From Clostridium bovifaecis (lineage in GTDB: Bacteria > Bacillota > Clostridia > Clostridiales > Clostridiaceae), in the NCBI GenBank assembly GCA_009738435.1, contig CP046522.1, forward strand, positions 2,821,249 to 2,885,248: a DNA stretch of 64,000 nucleotides. Direction: 5' to 3'. A program made the translations under genes and the position numbers. The notes under the pieces are model-generated. The model was given only the letters and a program-made list of their open reading frames with translations. It was not told the DNA's origin and searched no databases. Positions 26,723 to 35,394 of this stretch are shown here, in pieces. How positions within the stretch are numbered: the stretch's first letter is position 1; each line of letters opens with the position of its first letter.

Positions 26723-27469
26723 TTAAAATCCTTGTTTTCCAAGCCATTGAGTCATTTTATTTTCTCTTTCAGAAAAGTTTTTTTCTTCATATTTTCCAAG
26801 AATAATTTCATCAGTAATATTTCCATCAGATAAAAAAATCACACGATCTGCCCTGGTTGCAACTTTTGCATCATGCGTAACCAGCATTACTGTGGTTCCT
26901 TCAGCATTAACCTCATTAATAATATCCATAATTTCCTTTGTTGTGCCTGAATTAAGAGCTCCTGTAGGTTCATCACCAAATATAATATCCGGATGATTTA
27001 TTAATGCACGGCATATTGACGCACGCTGAAGCTGTCCTCCAGAAACCTTCTTAATGTCATGATCCGCAATCTGATCAATCCCTGTTCTTTTAATGAGTTC
27101 TTCTGCATACGTATTTACATTTTCCCTGCTATCACTCTTTGCCTTAAATCCTGGAAGTACAATATTATCACGTATTGATAATGTCTTAAGTAAATGTGGT
27201 TGCTGGAATATGAATCCCATCTTTTTAAGCCGTATGTTACTCATCTTCTCATCATCAATGTTTGAAATGTCTTCTCCATCAAAACTTATTTCACCACTGG
27301 TTGCCCTGTCCATGCCGCTTATGTTATATAAGAGCGTTGATTTTCCTGAACCTGACTGTCCCATTATTGCCACGAATTCTCCGACCTTAACTGTAACGTC
27401 AATTCCCTTTAAAATCTGTGCTCCATCAAATTCCTTCCATAATCCTTTTGCCTGTAAAATAGTCTTCAT
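26723..27469 (-). CDS. ABC transporter ATP-binding protein (MacB/LolD type)
   Basis: A 248-residue ATPase: Walker A GQSGSGKST, signature VSGGQLQRASICRAL, Walker B IIFGDEPTGALNS. This group works with FtsX-like permeases, and one lies immediately upstream. It is the last gene of the TetR-MFS-FtsX-ABC cluster. Typical roles are antimicrobial peptide resistance or lipoprotein/peptide export. Confidence 0.9.
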   Translation of the reverse strand: MKTILQAKGLWKEFDGAQILKGIDVTVKVGEFVAIMGQSGSGKSTLLYNISGMDRATSGEISFDGEDISNIDDEKMSNIRLKKMGFIFQQPHLLKTLSIRDNIVLPGFKAKSDSRENVNTYAEELIKRTGIDQIADHDIKKVSGGQLQRASICRALINHPDIIFGDEPTGALNSGTTKEIMDIINEVNAEGTTVMLVTHDAKVATRADRVIFLSDGNITDEIILGKYEEKNFSERENKMTQWLGKQGF

Positions 27470-27480
27470 AATTACATCCC

Positions 27481-29835
27481 CTATTCATTAATCAATGAAA
27501 TTATATTATATTCCCGTATCTGTCTGGTACTAATCCAGGTCATTCCTGCTGCTACTGCAAGAAGCACCAACGGTATTATTACAAATGTTATCCATGGGTT
27601 TATGATGAATGTTATTCTTGATATACCAAGTTGAGTCGTGCTTAAAGCCACGCTTACAATGCCTTCACCAAATATGTTTGACATAAGTGTTCCTGCAAAT
27701 ATTCCTGCGATTGAAACCATTCCAATCTTATAAAGATACTGTTTTCTCACATCAGAATTTGTAAAACCTATGGCCTTCATTGCTGCAATTTGTGCAACAT
27801 CCTTGGCAAGTCTTAGCTTCATAAATAGAACTACTATCAATGCTGCAAGCAGTATTCCTACCACCAATACTGCAGTTGTGGCAACCTTTACCTGTCTTGA
27901 AACACCGCCCAATGTTTGGTTTATGAATTCCTCCATTGGTTCTATGTCATAACCTCCACCTAGCTTGTCACTCCACTGTGAAGCTTTTTTTCCCGCATCT
28001 ACTCCACCAGCAAGATTGATTGTAAATTGATATTTTTCTGCATCTACTCCTGCAAAGCTATATATAGCCTTTGCTGTATACCCTCCACTTGTCACATCCT
28101 GATAAATTCCAGAAATAACGAATTCCTTCTGCCTGTCCATAAACCTTAATATTATGCTGTCGCCTGCGTTTTTGCCCATCTCATCTGCATTAAGTTTTGA
28201 AAGTGCGATTTCATCTTCCATGGAAGGGGCTGTGCCTACAAGATACTTAAGTTCTTTTCCTGCATAATTTCCACAGTCAACGTGAAGATTCATCCATTTA
28301 TCTTCAGAACTAACTGTCTCAACACGTACACTTCTAAACTCCTTATATTCTTCAATGTCAGCATCCTCCTTAAGAAGTTTATTAATAATTACATATTTGT
28401 TCTCGAGATTTTCTCCTGAATCAATCTCAATCAATATGTCATCCATGGAACTTCCCATATAGGAAATGAACTCCTTAGACTCCATAGTATTCAAAATGTT
28501 CATAGGAACAATCATTATTCCTGAGACGATGAACATTACCACAAAAACTATTACAAACCCACCAAAATTATGAAATGTCTCCCTTATACTTACAAGCAGA
28601 TTAACTGATATCGTCTTTGACTTATAAAGTCCGTCCTTAACACGTTCCTTTTTACCAAAACCTTTTCCAGTTACCAGTGCATCCACAACAGTTACTTTCT
28701 TAATTTTCTTAAGAATCTTCTTACAGTAATGGTTAGTTATTAAATACACAAGTGCGCATGCTGCAACAGGAAGACCCATAGTAAGAATTGAAACTGACTG
28801 TTTACCAAATGTGTTGCTTACATGTCCAGTAAACACATTTGATATCATAAGAGCAAGTACATAACCTATTGTTATTCCTGCTGCCACCATCATTTTATAC
28901 TTTACAAGATACAGATTTCTTATATCCTCATATGATATTCCTATGGCCTTCATGGTACCAATTTCACCGATTTCTTCTTCCAAGGCAGCCATCACAGTGT
29001 ACTTAATGCACATCAGAGCAACCATGACAAGTAACATACTTACAAGAATTAAAACCATTGCCATCGCAATATCCCTAAAAGCACTTAAAAGAAATATAAC
29101 TGTGTAAGTGACTGCCTGACCATTCTGTGGAAGACCTGCCTTTTCATAAGCTGTCCTGTAGTCTGAAGCCATGGATGAATCCTTAAAATATACTTCGATG
29201 AGATATTCATTTTCTCCTACGTTTCCAAATAGTTCTTTGAAATCCTCGTCGCTTATAAGCATTCTTGTTGAAGAACAAAGTGTGGAATTCATCTGTGCAT
29301 CATGCACAAAAGCTGTTACTTTGAATTTCTTAGTTACACCGTTGCTTGTTAACACAACTGTATCTCCAAGGTTTATGTCATAAGAATCCAGAAGAATTAC
29401 AGGAATACCGATTTCACCTTTATTAACATTTATTATATTTCTGTCTTCATCAAGTAAAAAATCATATTCCTTATTCTGCTTAACAAGACTTATATCCAGT
29501 CTGCAATCTGATAAACTAAATACATCATTTCCATAAACCTTAAGGTCATCTCCGTAAACATCTATCATTGAGAGCGTCTGCCAGGCTGTAATTCCATCAT
29601 AGGATGAATTGAATTCGTCTATTGCTTCCTGATTTATCCCTCCCTTATGCATCTGGAGAAAATGTGGTGGCTTTGCTGTTTTGTACATTCCCGTCATAGA
29701 AGTTATAAGCTGCGTCACAACTATGGTTGCCACCACCACAAGACCTGCTGCAAGTGTCATGAACAAAAGCAATGACACATTGCCTGCACGGTTTCTTTTG
29801 AAATCATTCTTCAACATTTTTAAGTTCATATTCAT
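27481..29835 (-). CDS. FtsX-like ABC transporter permease
   Basis: A 784-residue membrane protein with two FtsX domains: one near residues 250-370 (MCIKYTVMAALEEEIGEIGTMKAIGIS) and one near the C-terminus (LAKDVAQIAAMKAIGFTNSDVRKQYLYK). Large extracytoplasmic loops separate them. GAGGTG precedes the ATG. It overlaps the MFS gene by 32 bases and pairs with the ATPase downstream. By eye the DNA is richer in G+C than the flanks. Confidence 0.88.
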   Translation of the reverse strand: MNMNLKMLKNDFKRNRAGNVSLLLFMTLAAGLVVVATIVVTQLITSMTGMYKTAKPPHFLQMHKGGINQEAIDEFNSSYDGITAWQTLSMIDVYGDDLKVYGNDVFSLSDCRLDISLVKQNKEYDFLLDEDRNIINVNKGEIGIPVILLDSYDINLGDTVVLTSNGVTKKFKVTAFVHDAQMNSTLCSSTRMLISDEDFKELFGNVGENEYLIEVYFKDSSMASDYRTAYEKAGLPQNGQAVTYTVIFLLSAFRDIAMAMVLILVSMLLVMVALMCIKYTVMAALEEEIGEIGTMKAIGISYEDIRNLYLVKYKMMVAAGITIGYVLALMISNVFTGHVSNTFGKQSVSILTMGLPVAACALVYLITNHYCKKILKKIKKVTVVDALVTGKGFGKKERVKDGLYKSKTISVNLLVSIRETFHNFGGFVIVFVVMFIVSGIMIVPMNILNTMESKEFISYMGSSMDDILIEIDSGENLENKYVIINKLLKEDADIEEYKEFRSVRVETVSSEDKWMNLHVDCGNYAGKELKYLVGTAPSMEDEIALSKLNADEMGKNAGDSIILRFMDRQKEFVISGIYQDVTSGGYTAKAIYSFAGVDAEKYQFTINLAGGVDAGKKASQWSDKLGGGYDIEPMEEFINQTLGGVSRQVKVATTAVLVVGILLAALIVVLFMKLRLAKDVAQIAAMKAIGFTNSDVRKQYLYKIGMVSIAGIFAGTLMSNIFGEGIVSVALSTTQLGISRITFIINPWITFVIIPLVLLAVAAGMTWISTRQIREYNIISLINE

Positions 29836-31096
29836 ACTTAATCACCTCAATCTCTCTTATACTCTTTCTACTTCCAAGAACCAATGCAACTATTATCATT
29901 AATACTCCTGCAATTATAAGCATCAGTCCGATTCCCCTGCCTTCACCTGTTCCAATTACTTTTCCAATGCTGTTAGCGAGAACGCCATTTTCCTGCATCA
30001 TTGGCTCAAATACATGATCTGCAAGTATTCCACAGGTTGCATATGCTATAACACATCCAATCTGAGTAAGAAGACTAATAAGTCCCCAAACTCTTCCCTG
30101 TACTTCGTTAGGGATGCTTACTCTTATAAGTACGTCAGCACATGTGTTAACGAATGGAAGTGTTGCAAAGAATAAGATGCTTGCTATTAATATAAATGCC
30201 ATGTAAGTACTTGTTCCAATTAGTGCCATAAAGCATCCACAAGCAATTAGCGACACCATAAGGATTTTAGAATAATGTTTCTTAATACCAAGAATACTGA
30301 TTACTACGCTGCCCACAAACATTCCGATTGCACTTACGGATTCCATGAAGCCTACTGTTTTAACGCTGCCAATTGCTAATACCATAGGAATCATTAATGT
30401 CTGAACACATCCAATAAAAAAGCACATGAAAGCCATTAAAAGTACAAGGCTCTCAACTCCCTTATCCTTAACAATATGCTGCATGCCTTCCTTTAATTCC
30501 TTCAAGAAACTGAATTTGTCTTGTCTTGCCTTAACCTTTTGAATAGTCCTTCTAACTGAAGCTACTGCTAAAACTGTTACAAATATAGTTGAAATGTCTA
30601 TTATAAGAATCACTCTTATGTCTGAGAATCCGAGAATAACTCCTGCAATAGCTGGTGATATAAGATATCTGGCATTACCTACCATTTGCACAAGTCCGCT
30701 GGCCTTTGCATATTCTTCTTCAGTAAGTAAGTCTGTTACTGTTGCCCTATAAGAAGGATCAAGCAGTGAAACAAATACTGAATTAATTGTTACACCAATA
30801 ACTATCGGAACAATGCCTATATGTCCTGTCTGAATACTTATAAGTATATATAATAAGCCAAGTGCTGATAACAGATCACCACAGATCATCATAAGACGTC
30901 TGTCAAACCTGTCTGCGAGGATTCCCCCAACTGGATTTAGAAGGATTGTTGGAAGGTATGCAAGTAGTGTAATAATTGATACCCAAGTAACACTTCTTGT
31001 AAGCTGGTAGACGTATACTGATAAGGCAAAGGCCGTCATTCCACTCCCGATATTTGATATTAATTCACCTGCCCATATTGTCATAAACTTTTTCAT
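29804..31096 (-). CDS. MFS transporter
   Basis: A 430-residue major facilitator of the macrolide-efflux-like type: GELISNIGSGMTAFALSVYVYQLT, GGILADRFDRRLMMICGDLLSA, and NEVQGRVWGLISLLTQIG. The ATG at 31096 follows TAGGAGAG; a longer start would include that site. It overlaps the permease gene, so the cluster is translationally coupled behind a TetR repressor, a multidrug-type arrangement. Confidence 0.87.
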   Translation of the reverse strand: MKKFMTIWAGELISNIGSGMTAFALSVYVYQLTRSVTWVSIITLLAYLPTILLNPVGGILADRFDRRLMMICGDLLSALGLLYILISIQTGHIGIVPIVIGVTINSVFVSLLDPSYRATVTDLLTEEEYAKASGLVQMVGNARYLISPAIAGVILGFSDIRVILIIDISTIFVTVLAVASVRRTIQKVKARQDKFSFLKELKEGMQHIVKDKGVESLVLLMAFMCFFIGCVQTLMIPMVLAIGSVKTVGFMESVSAIGMFVGSVVISILGIKKHYSKILMVSLIACGCFMALIGTSTYMAFILIASILFFATLPFVNTCADVLIRVSIPNEVQGRVWGLISLLTQIGCVIAYATCGILADHVFEPMMQENGVLANSIGKVIGTGEGRGIGLMLIIAGVLMIIVALVLGSRKSIREIEVIKYEYELKNVEE

Positions 31097-31176
31097 ACCA
31101 TACTCTCCTATCATCATTTATATTTCTTAACTGCTTCTGATTACTCTTTAAGCAAATATATTCTTAACCTAAAATG

Positions 31177-31803
31177 TTATCCCCAGTACTGCTTTGCTAC
31201 GTTCCAGAAAGTCTCATCTGCAACTCCAAGCATTTTCTCAAGCAGTGCCACCAGCGCTCTTAAAGTCATCTGCTGTTCTGACCGTTTAACCTGAAATATT
31301 CCATCATCTAAAAGTGTAATTGATGATGTTAAGAAAATCTGCATGTACTGTGTAGGAAAATCTGATTCAAATATTCCCAAACTGATTCCCTCATCCACAA
31401 CTTTGGCAAGTATCGGAGCAACTCTTGTTACCATTAAACTTAAGGATTTTTGATGCATTAGTGCATTTTCCGGTTTGTGAAGTTCTTCCATAAGGATATT
31501 ATCTACTTCGCTTTCAACCCTCATGGAAAGGATTATATTAAGCATCTTCATTACAGGTGAAAGTTCTGGATTAGATGCAGCCTCCTCAGCTCTTTCAACA
31601 ACTATTTCAGTAACTCTTTCAATGATTGCATCAAGTACTTCTTCCTTGGAATTAAAATAATAATAAAATGTTCCCTTTGCTATTCCTACGGCATTAAGAA
31701 TGTCATTTACCGTACATTTGCTATAACCTTTGGTTGAAAATAATCTTCCTGCCGCATCAAGTATCTCGTTTCTTCTTTCATTATATTCCTTACTAGCTTT
31801 CAT
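31177..31803 (-). CDS. TetR-family repressor
   Basis: A 208-residue TetR regulator. The helix-turn-helix reads EILDAAGRLFSTKGYSKCTVNDILNAVGIAKGTFYYYFNSKEEVLDAI in part. AGAGG precedes the ATG. It is the first gene of the transporter cluster and has a perfect operator just upstream, so it probably represses itself and the pumps. Confidence 0.9.
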   Translation of the reverse strand: MKASKEYNERRNEILDAAGRLFSTKGYSKCTVNDILNAVGIAKGTFYYYFNSKEEVLDAIIERVTEIVVERAEEAASNPELSPVMKMLNIILSMRVESEVDNILMEELHKPENALMHQKSLSLMVTRVAPILAKVVDEGISLGIFESDFPTQYMQIFLTSSITLLDDGIFQVKRSEQQMTLRALVALLEKMLGVADETFWNVAKQYWG

Positions 31804-31860
31804 ACCGTCTTACCTCTTTCTCTATATAAAATCAAAAATACTTTATCACTAGTTTCTCTG

Positions 31861-31911
31861 GACCGACCGTCGGTCTATTATTAGAATATAATACATTTTC
31901 ATATATGTCAA
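31861..31911 (-). promoter_or_regulatory. SigA promoter with TetR operator
   Basis: TTGACA (31911-31906), 17 bp, TATTCT (31888-31883) on the minus strand. Right after the -10 lies GACCGAC-C-GTCGGTC (31861-31875), a perfect 7-bp inverted repeat covering the expected start site. Confidence 0.75.
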
Positions 31912-32251
31912 TATGACTTCCAAATTTTTCCCATATTATTGAAAAATATAATTCTACTCCTTGGCTAAGGAGTTTATCGTAGTTTAAAAACGTAATAGCA
32001 TTTTACTACTACGCTTTTCGATTTAATTATAGGATATAAACTTTGTACTACTTTTTCAGCCTCATACCGTATTTATTCTTCATCACTTCTATAACATTCA
32101 GGAATACTGTATTTTTTATTCAATTCTTCCTAAGTCATATCAAAAATAACTTTCTCTAATATATCTGTACTAGGGTAAGATAATAAAACTAAACAAAAGC
32201 CAAAGGTAGTTTTCAATGGAAAGTATTTCGGCCTAAAGCAATAAGTATATA
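31912..32251. other. Gap with a decayed minus-strand reading frame
   Basis: No intact gene. On the minus strand, near 32085-32200, a frame reads LSYPSTDILEKVIFDMT, stop, EELNKKYSIPECYRSDEE, stop. Its codon-like content suggests a decayed gene that I do not recognise. Confidence 0.3.
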
Positions 32252-32464
32252 ATGATCCATGGATGTGAGATAGTGTTTTTAAAATTTATAGATGAAGATA
32301 GAAAAATCGTGATTGGAGATTTTTATGGCGATCAAGAAATAGAGTTTATTTCAAGCGATGAAAACTATCATGTTGTTGATTGTGGATTAATAATCTATTA
32401 TTTGAATGAGCCATTTATAGAATTTCGCGTTAATAATTCTATAACAAAATCGAGTAGGAGCTGA
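32252..32464 (+). CDS. Hypothetical protein, 3' end cut by the group II intron
   Basis: A 70-residue frame beginning MIHGCEIVFLKFIDEDRK. Composition is protein-like (alternating hydrophobic and acidic), but I do not recognise it and see no good ribosome site. The last few residues (about SSRS) come from the inserted intron end, so the original gene was probably longer or ended differently. Confidence 0.3.
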   Translation: MIHGCEIVFLKFIDEDRKIVIGDFYGDQEIEFISSDENYHVVDCGLIIYYLNEPFIEFRVNNSITKSSRS

Positions 32465-34368
32465 ATAATTATTTTATTCAGCGACCTCTCACACCACTGT
32501 GCGTACCGTTCGGTACACAGCGGTTCATTAAGAATTATGAATTAGTTGATATCTCTTGGAAATACTTTTATATTTAAGACTTTCAAGATATCTATTATTT
32601 AGAGTTGTATTAAGAATTGGGCTGTTGGATATTCTCCAGTAGCCTTTCCTTGTGTTAACGTATTCCCAAGCTTTGTACTCGGGTACTCCAAGTTTCATGA
32701 GATTACGACCTCTGGTCTTAACCTTCTTCCATTGCTTCCAGATACATGCTCGCAACCTTCTTCTTAGCCATTCCTCCAGTTCCTTTATTCTGGCGGTAGC
32801 CTTCGCTACTCCATAATAGTTAATCCAACCTACGGTATATTCGTTGAGTTTCTTTATCCTTAACTCCATACTTATACCTATATTTCGATTAGTTATCTCT
32901 CTAACCCTTAACTTGAATCTTTTGTACGATTTCTCATGAATTCTTATATTTGCTCCACCTTTAACAAAGTAGAACGAGAAACCTAGATATTTCTTTTGGA
33001 TACAAGGTCTACTGCACTTTTATTCTCATTAACCTTGAGTTTTAGGCGTCCTTCAAGTATATTTCTCATACTTTCCATTACCCTCAAACCTGCTTTTCTG
33101 CTTCTTACATACACATTTGCATCGTCAGCAAATCTGCAAAATCTATGTCCTCTCTTCTCAAGTTCCTTATCTACCTCATCAAGCATTATATTAGCTAGTA
33201 GTGGACTTAACGGTCCCCCTTGTGGAGTACCTTCATCAGAATTTACTTTGATTCCATTTATCATGATTCCTGATTGAAGATATGCCCTTATCAACTTTAG
33301 AACTCTTTTGTCCCTAATCTTCTTTGATAACCTATCCATTAATATATCATGATTAACTTTATCAAAGAACTTTTCCAAATCCATGTCCACTACCCATCTA
33401 TACCCTTCATTAATATATTCTTTTGCCCTGAGTATAGCTTGCTTAGCACTTTTATTTGGTCTAAATCCATAACTACTTTCTGAGAATGTATGGTCATAAA
33501 TTTTATTAAGTTCTTGAGCTATCGCTTGCTGTATTAACCTATCAAGTACAGTAGGTATCCCAAGCAATCTTATTCCGCCGTCAGGCTTTGGTATTTCCAC
33601 CCTCCTGACTGGAGATGGTTTATATCTACCTTCCAGTAACTTTTCTTTAATTTTCAGCCAGTTGTCAATGATAAACATCCGAAGTTCATCGACTCTCATA
33701 CCATCAACACCATAACTTCCTTTGTTTGAAATCACTCGTTTCATAGCAATAAGCATATTTTCACGCTCTAATACTCTATCAAGTAAGTTACTGGCATCAT
33801 CTAACTCATCGTTTTCTCTTTCTCTCTTTGTAAACGCCAAATTTTCATTAAGCGCCCCTTGCTTACCTTGAAGTTCCACTTCTACTTCCACAAGGTGACC
33901 TCTATATTGAGTTGTCTGCTTTTTATTTTGATTCTTTGAGTTTATCAAAGTTGAAAACCTCCTAACGTTCAGTCCTTCCCACGCTAACGCGTTTTCACGT
34001 GGTACTATGACCTCTGCTGACTTCTTACAATTCAGCCATATATCACTACATGGGTTATTACCTAGAAATATATCTTTGGGTAATTTATTTGTAAGACCTC
34101 CCCAGGTAAGAACGCTTACTTTCACTCCATATATCTGCTACATTTACACTGCCTGTTTCGGATAGTTTAGGGTTTCGTTTTGTCATGCAAACTCACCCAC
34201 AAGCATATGCCTCATATGTAGTTTCTGTTCGTCAGACCAGAGCTTTGCCGCCGACTTCCTTCAGATTCCACCTCACGGTGGACACCCTTGTCTTAAGCTA
34301 ACGGTTGGCACTATCAACCCCCGTATCGGACTTTCACCGACAAGTAAGCGCCCATGCTGGGCGCACAC
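32449..34368 (-). mobile_element. Class C group II intron behind the ssrA terminator
   Basis: The 5' end on the minus strand is GTGTGCGCCCAGCATGGGCG, very like the start of the Oceanobacillus iheyensis class C intron. A matching domain I region and the AGTTTGCAT and TTCTTACCTGGGGAGGTC segments follow. The 3' part has a domain V-like CCGAACGGTACG hairpin, GTGGTGTGAGAGG, and a domain VI stem GCTGAATAA/TTATTCAGC ending near CTCGAT. The 3' boundary is uncertain by several bases. Insertion lies directly after the T-run of a hairpin terminator, the known target of class C introns. Confidence 0.85.
32528..34125 (-). pseudogene. ltrA: Group II intron reverse transcriptase/maturase, frameshifted
   Basis: Frame one (34125-32983) has the RT domain: NKGSYGVDGM, GGIRLLGIPTVLDRLIQQAI, YGFRPNKSAKQAI, GTPQGGPLSPLLAN and the active site FADD (usually YADD). 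It stops at KRNI. The protein continues in another frame (KYLGFSFYFVKGGANIRIH) through GWINYYGVAKA to the maturase end. One lost A in an A-rich run near 32990 explains the break. Residues before about 110 are not RT-like, so the true start may be internal. It is mutated, a sequencing error, or read by slippage. Confidence 0.8.
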
Positions 34369-34371
34369 GGA

Positions 34372-34399
34372 AAAACCCTCGACATTTCTGTCGAGGGTT
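34372..34399 (-). terminator. Terminator of ssrA
   Basis: AAACCCTCGACA and its complement make a 12-bp stem with a 4-base loop, followed on the minus strand by TTTTT. It lies five bases after the tmRNA CCA end. The group II intron begins right after it. Confidence 0.88.
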
Positions 34400-34403
34400 T
34401 CAT

Positions 34404-35043
34404 TGGTGGAGGCGAGGGGACACATCTATCCATTATCTCTAATGGTGCTGACTATATCTTAGACTTACATAATAACTGCAAGCCCCCTAGCATATTATAG
34501 AAGCCATAATATAGTTTTGAGACTTCTATCCTAGTACTTCAATATCCATTGATTTATGGACTTAGAAGCCTATAAGTCGATACGTGGCTGTTGAGTTTCC
34601 TCACATACCACTCGGTATTGCCGTCGTCTTAAATCACGTTACGGTTTCACCGATAAAGCTAGGTTTTCACTTATGGATTACTCCATAAGGCGACTCTTTT
34701 ATGAATCGAACCCCTGTCCGAAAACAGCAATGCTACAGCATCTCCGAGTGCAGTCAGTAATTTCACATTCCCTCTATCTCACTCCTACTGACAGGATTGA
34801 GATTTCAGTAGCTTCATAAATTCCGTTCCTTGGTCAAAGCTTTCCAAGACTCGGTTCCCCACTAAATGACGCCCTATCCTAAGCCGTGGGACTCATAGGT
34901 AGGACGAGCAGCTACTAGGCTGCTAATGCAAAATTGTCTTCTGCGTTTATCTTTAAGTTCCCAGTTTTTTAACGCTGGTCCAGGAAACCATCGACTCGCT
35001 TCTGTAACACAACATATCCCCGTCGAAAGCCAAATACGCCCCC
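34404..35043 (-). ncRNA. ssrA: tmRNA (ssrA), interrupted by a group I intron
   Basis: The 5' end GGGGGCG pairs with CGCCTCC before the encoded CCA (34404). GGCTTTCGACGGGG is the usual 5' segment. The tag frame at 34944-34915 reads GCA resume codon then AEDNFALAA (first A from GCA) and two stops. The T-arm AGGGGTTCGAT is separated from TCCCC by 284 bases, leaving a normal 356-nt RNA once removed. tmRNA with SmpB frees stalled ribosomes and tags their products for proteolysis. The rescue of ribosomes here needs intron removal first. Confidence 0.93.
34421..34704 (-). mobile_element. Group I intron in the T-loop of tmRNA
   Basis: The 284-base insert splits the T-loop after TTCGAT, so the 5' exon ends in T and the intron ends in G, as group I splicing requires. 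The S element AAGATATAGTC is present and pairs with the R-side GACTTATA to form P7. A GAAA-capped hairpin (CGGTGAAACCG) lies in the P4-P6 region. No ORF is inside. I recall a group I intron in ssrA of Clostridium botulinum, so this is likely a relative rather than a first case. Confidence 0.87.
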
Positions 35044-35108
35044 ATATAATATATTGCTTTATTAAGCAGTATATATTTAATTTTTTAAAATTATTCTTGT
35101 AATATAGT

Positions 35109-35137
35109 ATTATATCATTATTATCTTTTCTTGTCAA
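35109..35137 (-). promoter_or_regulatory. Consensus SigA promoter of ssrA
   Basis: Perfect TTGACA (35137-35132) and TATAAT (35114-35109), 17 bp apart. The start would be about 60 bases before mature tmRNA, whose 5' end is then made by processing. Confidence 0.85.
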
Positions 35138-35290
35138 TAAGACTTAACTAGATGACAATTAGTATAATACAGCATAGGCAGAAAATTATCAATAGGATTT
35201 TTGAGTTACGTTAATCAATCTTTTATATTTTATACATAAGCTTCCTTTATAGTAAAACTTAGAAGAATTTTACGGCGCAGTCCTAGAAGC

Positions 35291-35394
35291 AATCGCTAGT
35301 CTCTAATCCCTAATCGCTAACATTTGAATCATTGATTTATCCAATAGCGACTAGTGATTAGTGATTAAGAAGAAAATTGCGTCGCAATTTTCTT
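35291..35394. repeat. Heptamer-word inverted element with AAGAAAATTGCG palindrome
   Basis: Left arm words TAGTCTC, TAATCCC, TAATCGC (35297-35317); right arm GCGACTA, GTGATTA, GTGATTA (35347-35367), their complements. The right end is AAGAAAATTGCG, T, and its exact complement (35370-35394), which touches the stop codon of the transporter. The remaining gap (35144-35290) shows no gene. Confidence 0.75.

Noticed and set aside
32252..32464. Intact novel gene next to the group II intron
   Set aside because: No ribosome site and its last codons belong to the intron end; kept only as a low-confidence fragment.
34874..35137. An 87-codon minus-strand reading frame
   Set aside because: It lies across the tmRNA 5' half and its promoter; the RNA features explain the sequence and no ribosome site is present.
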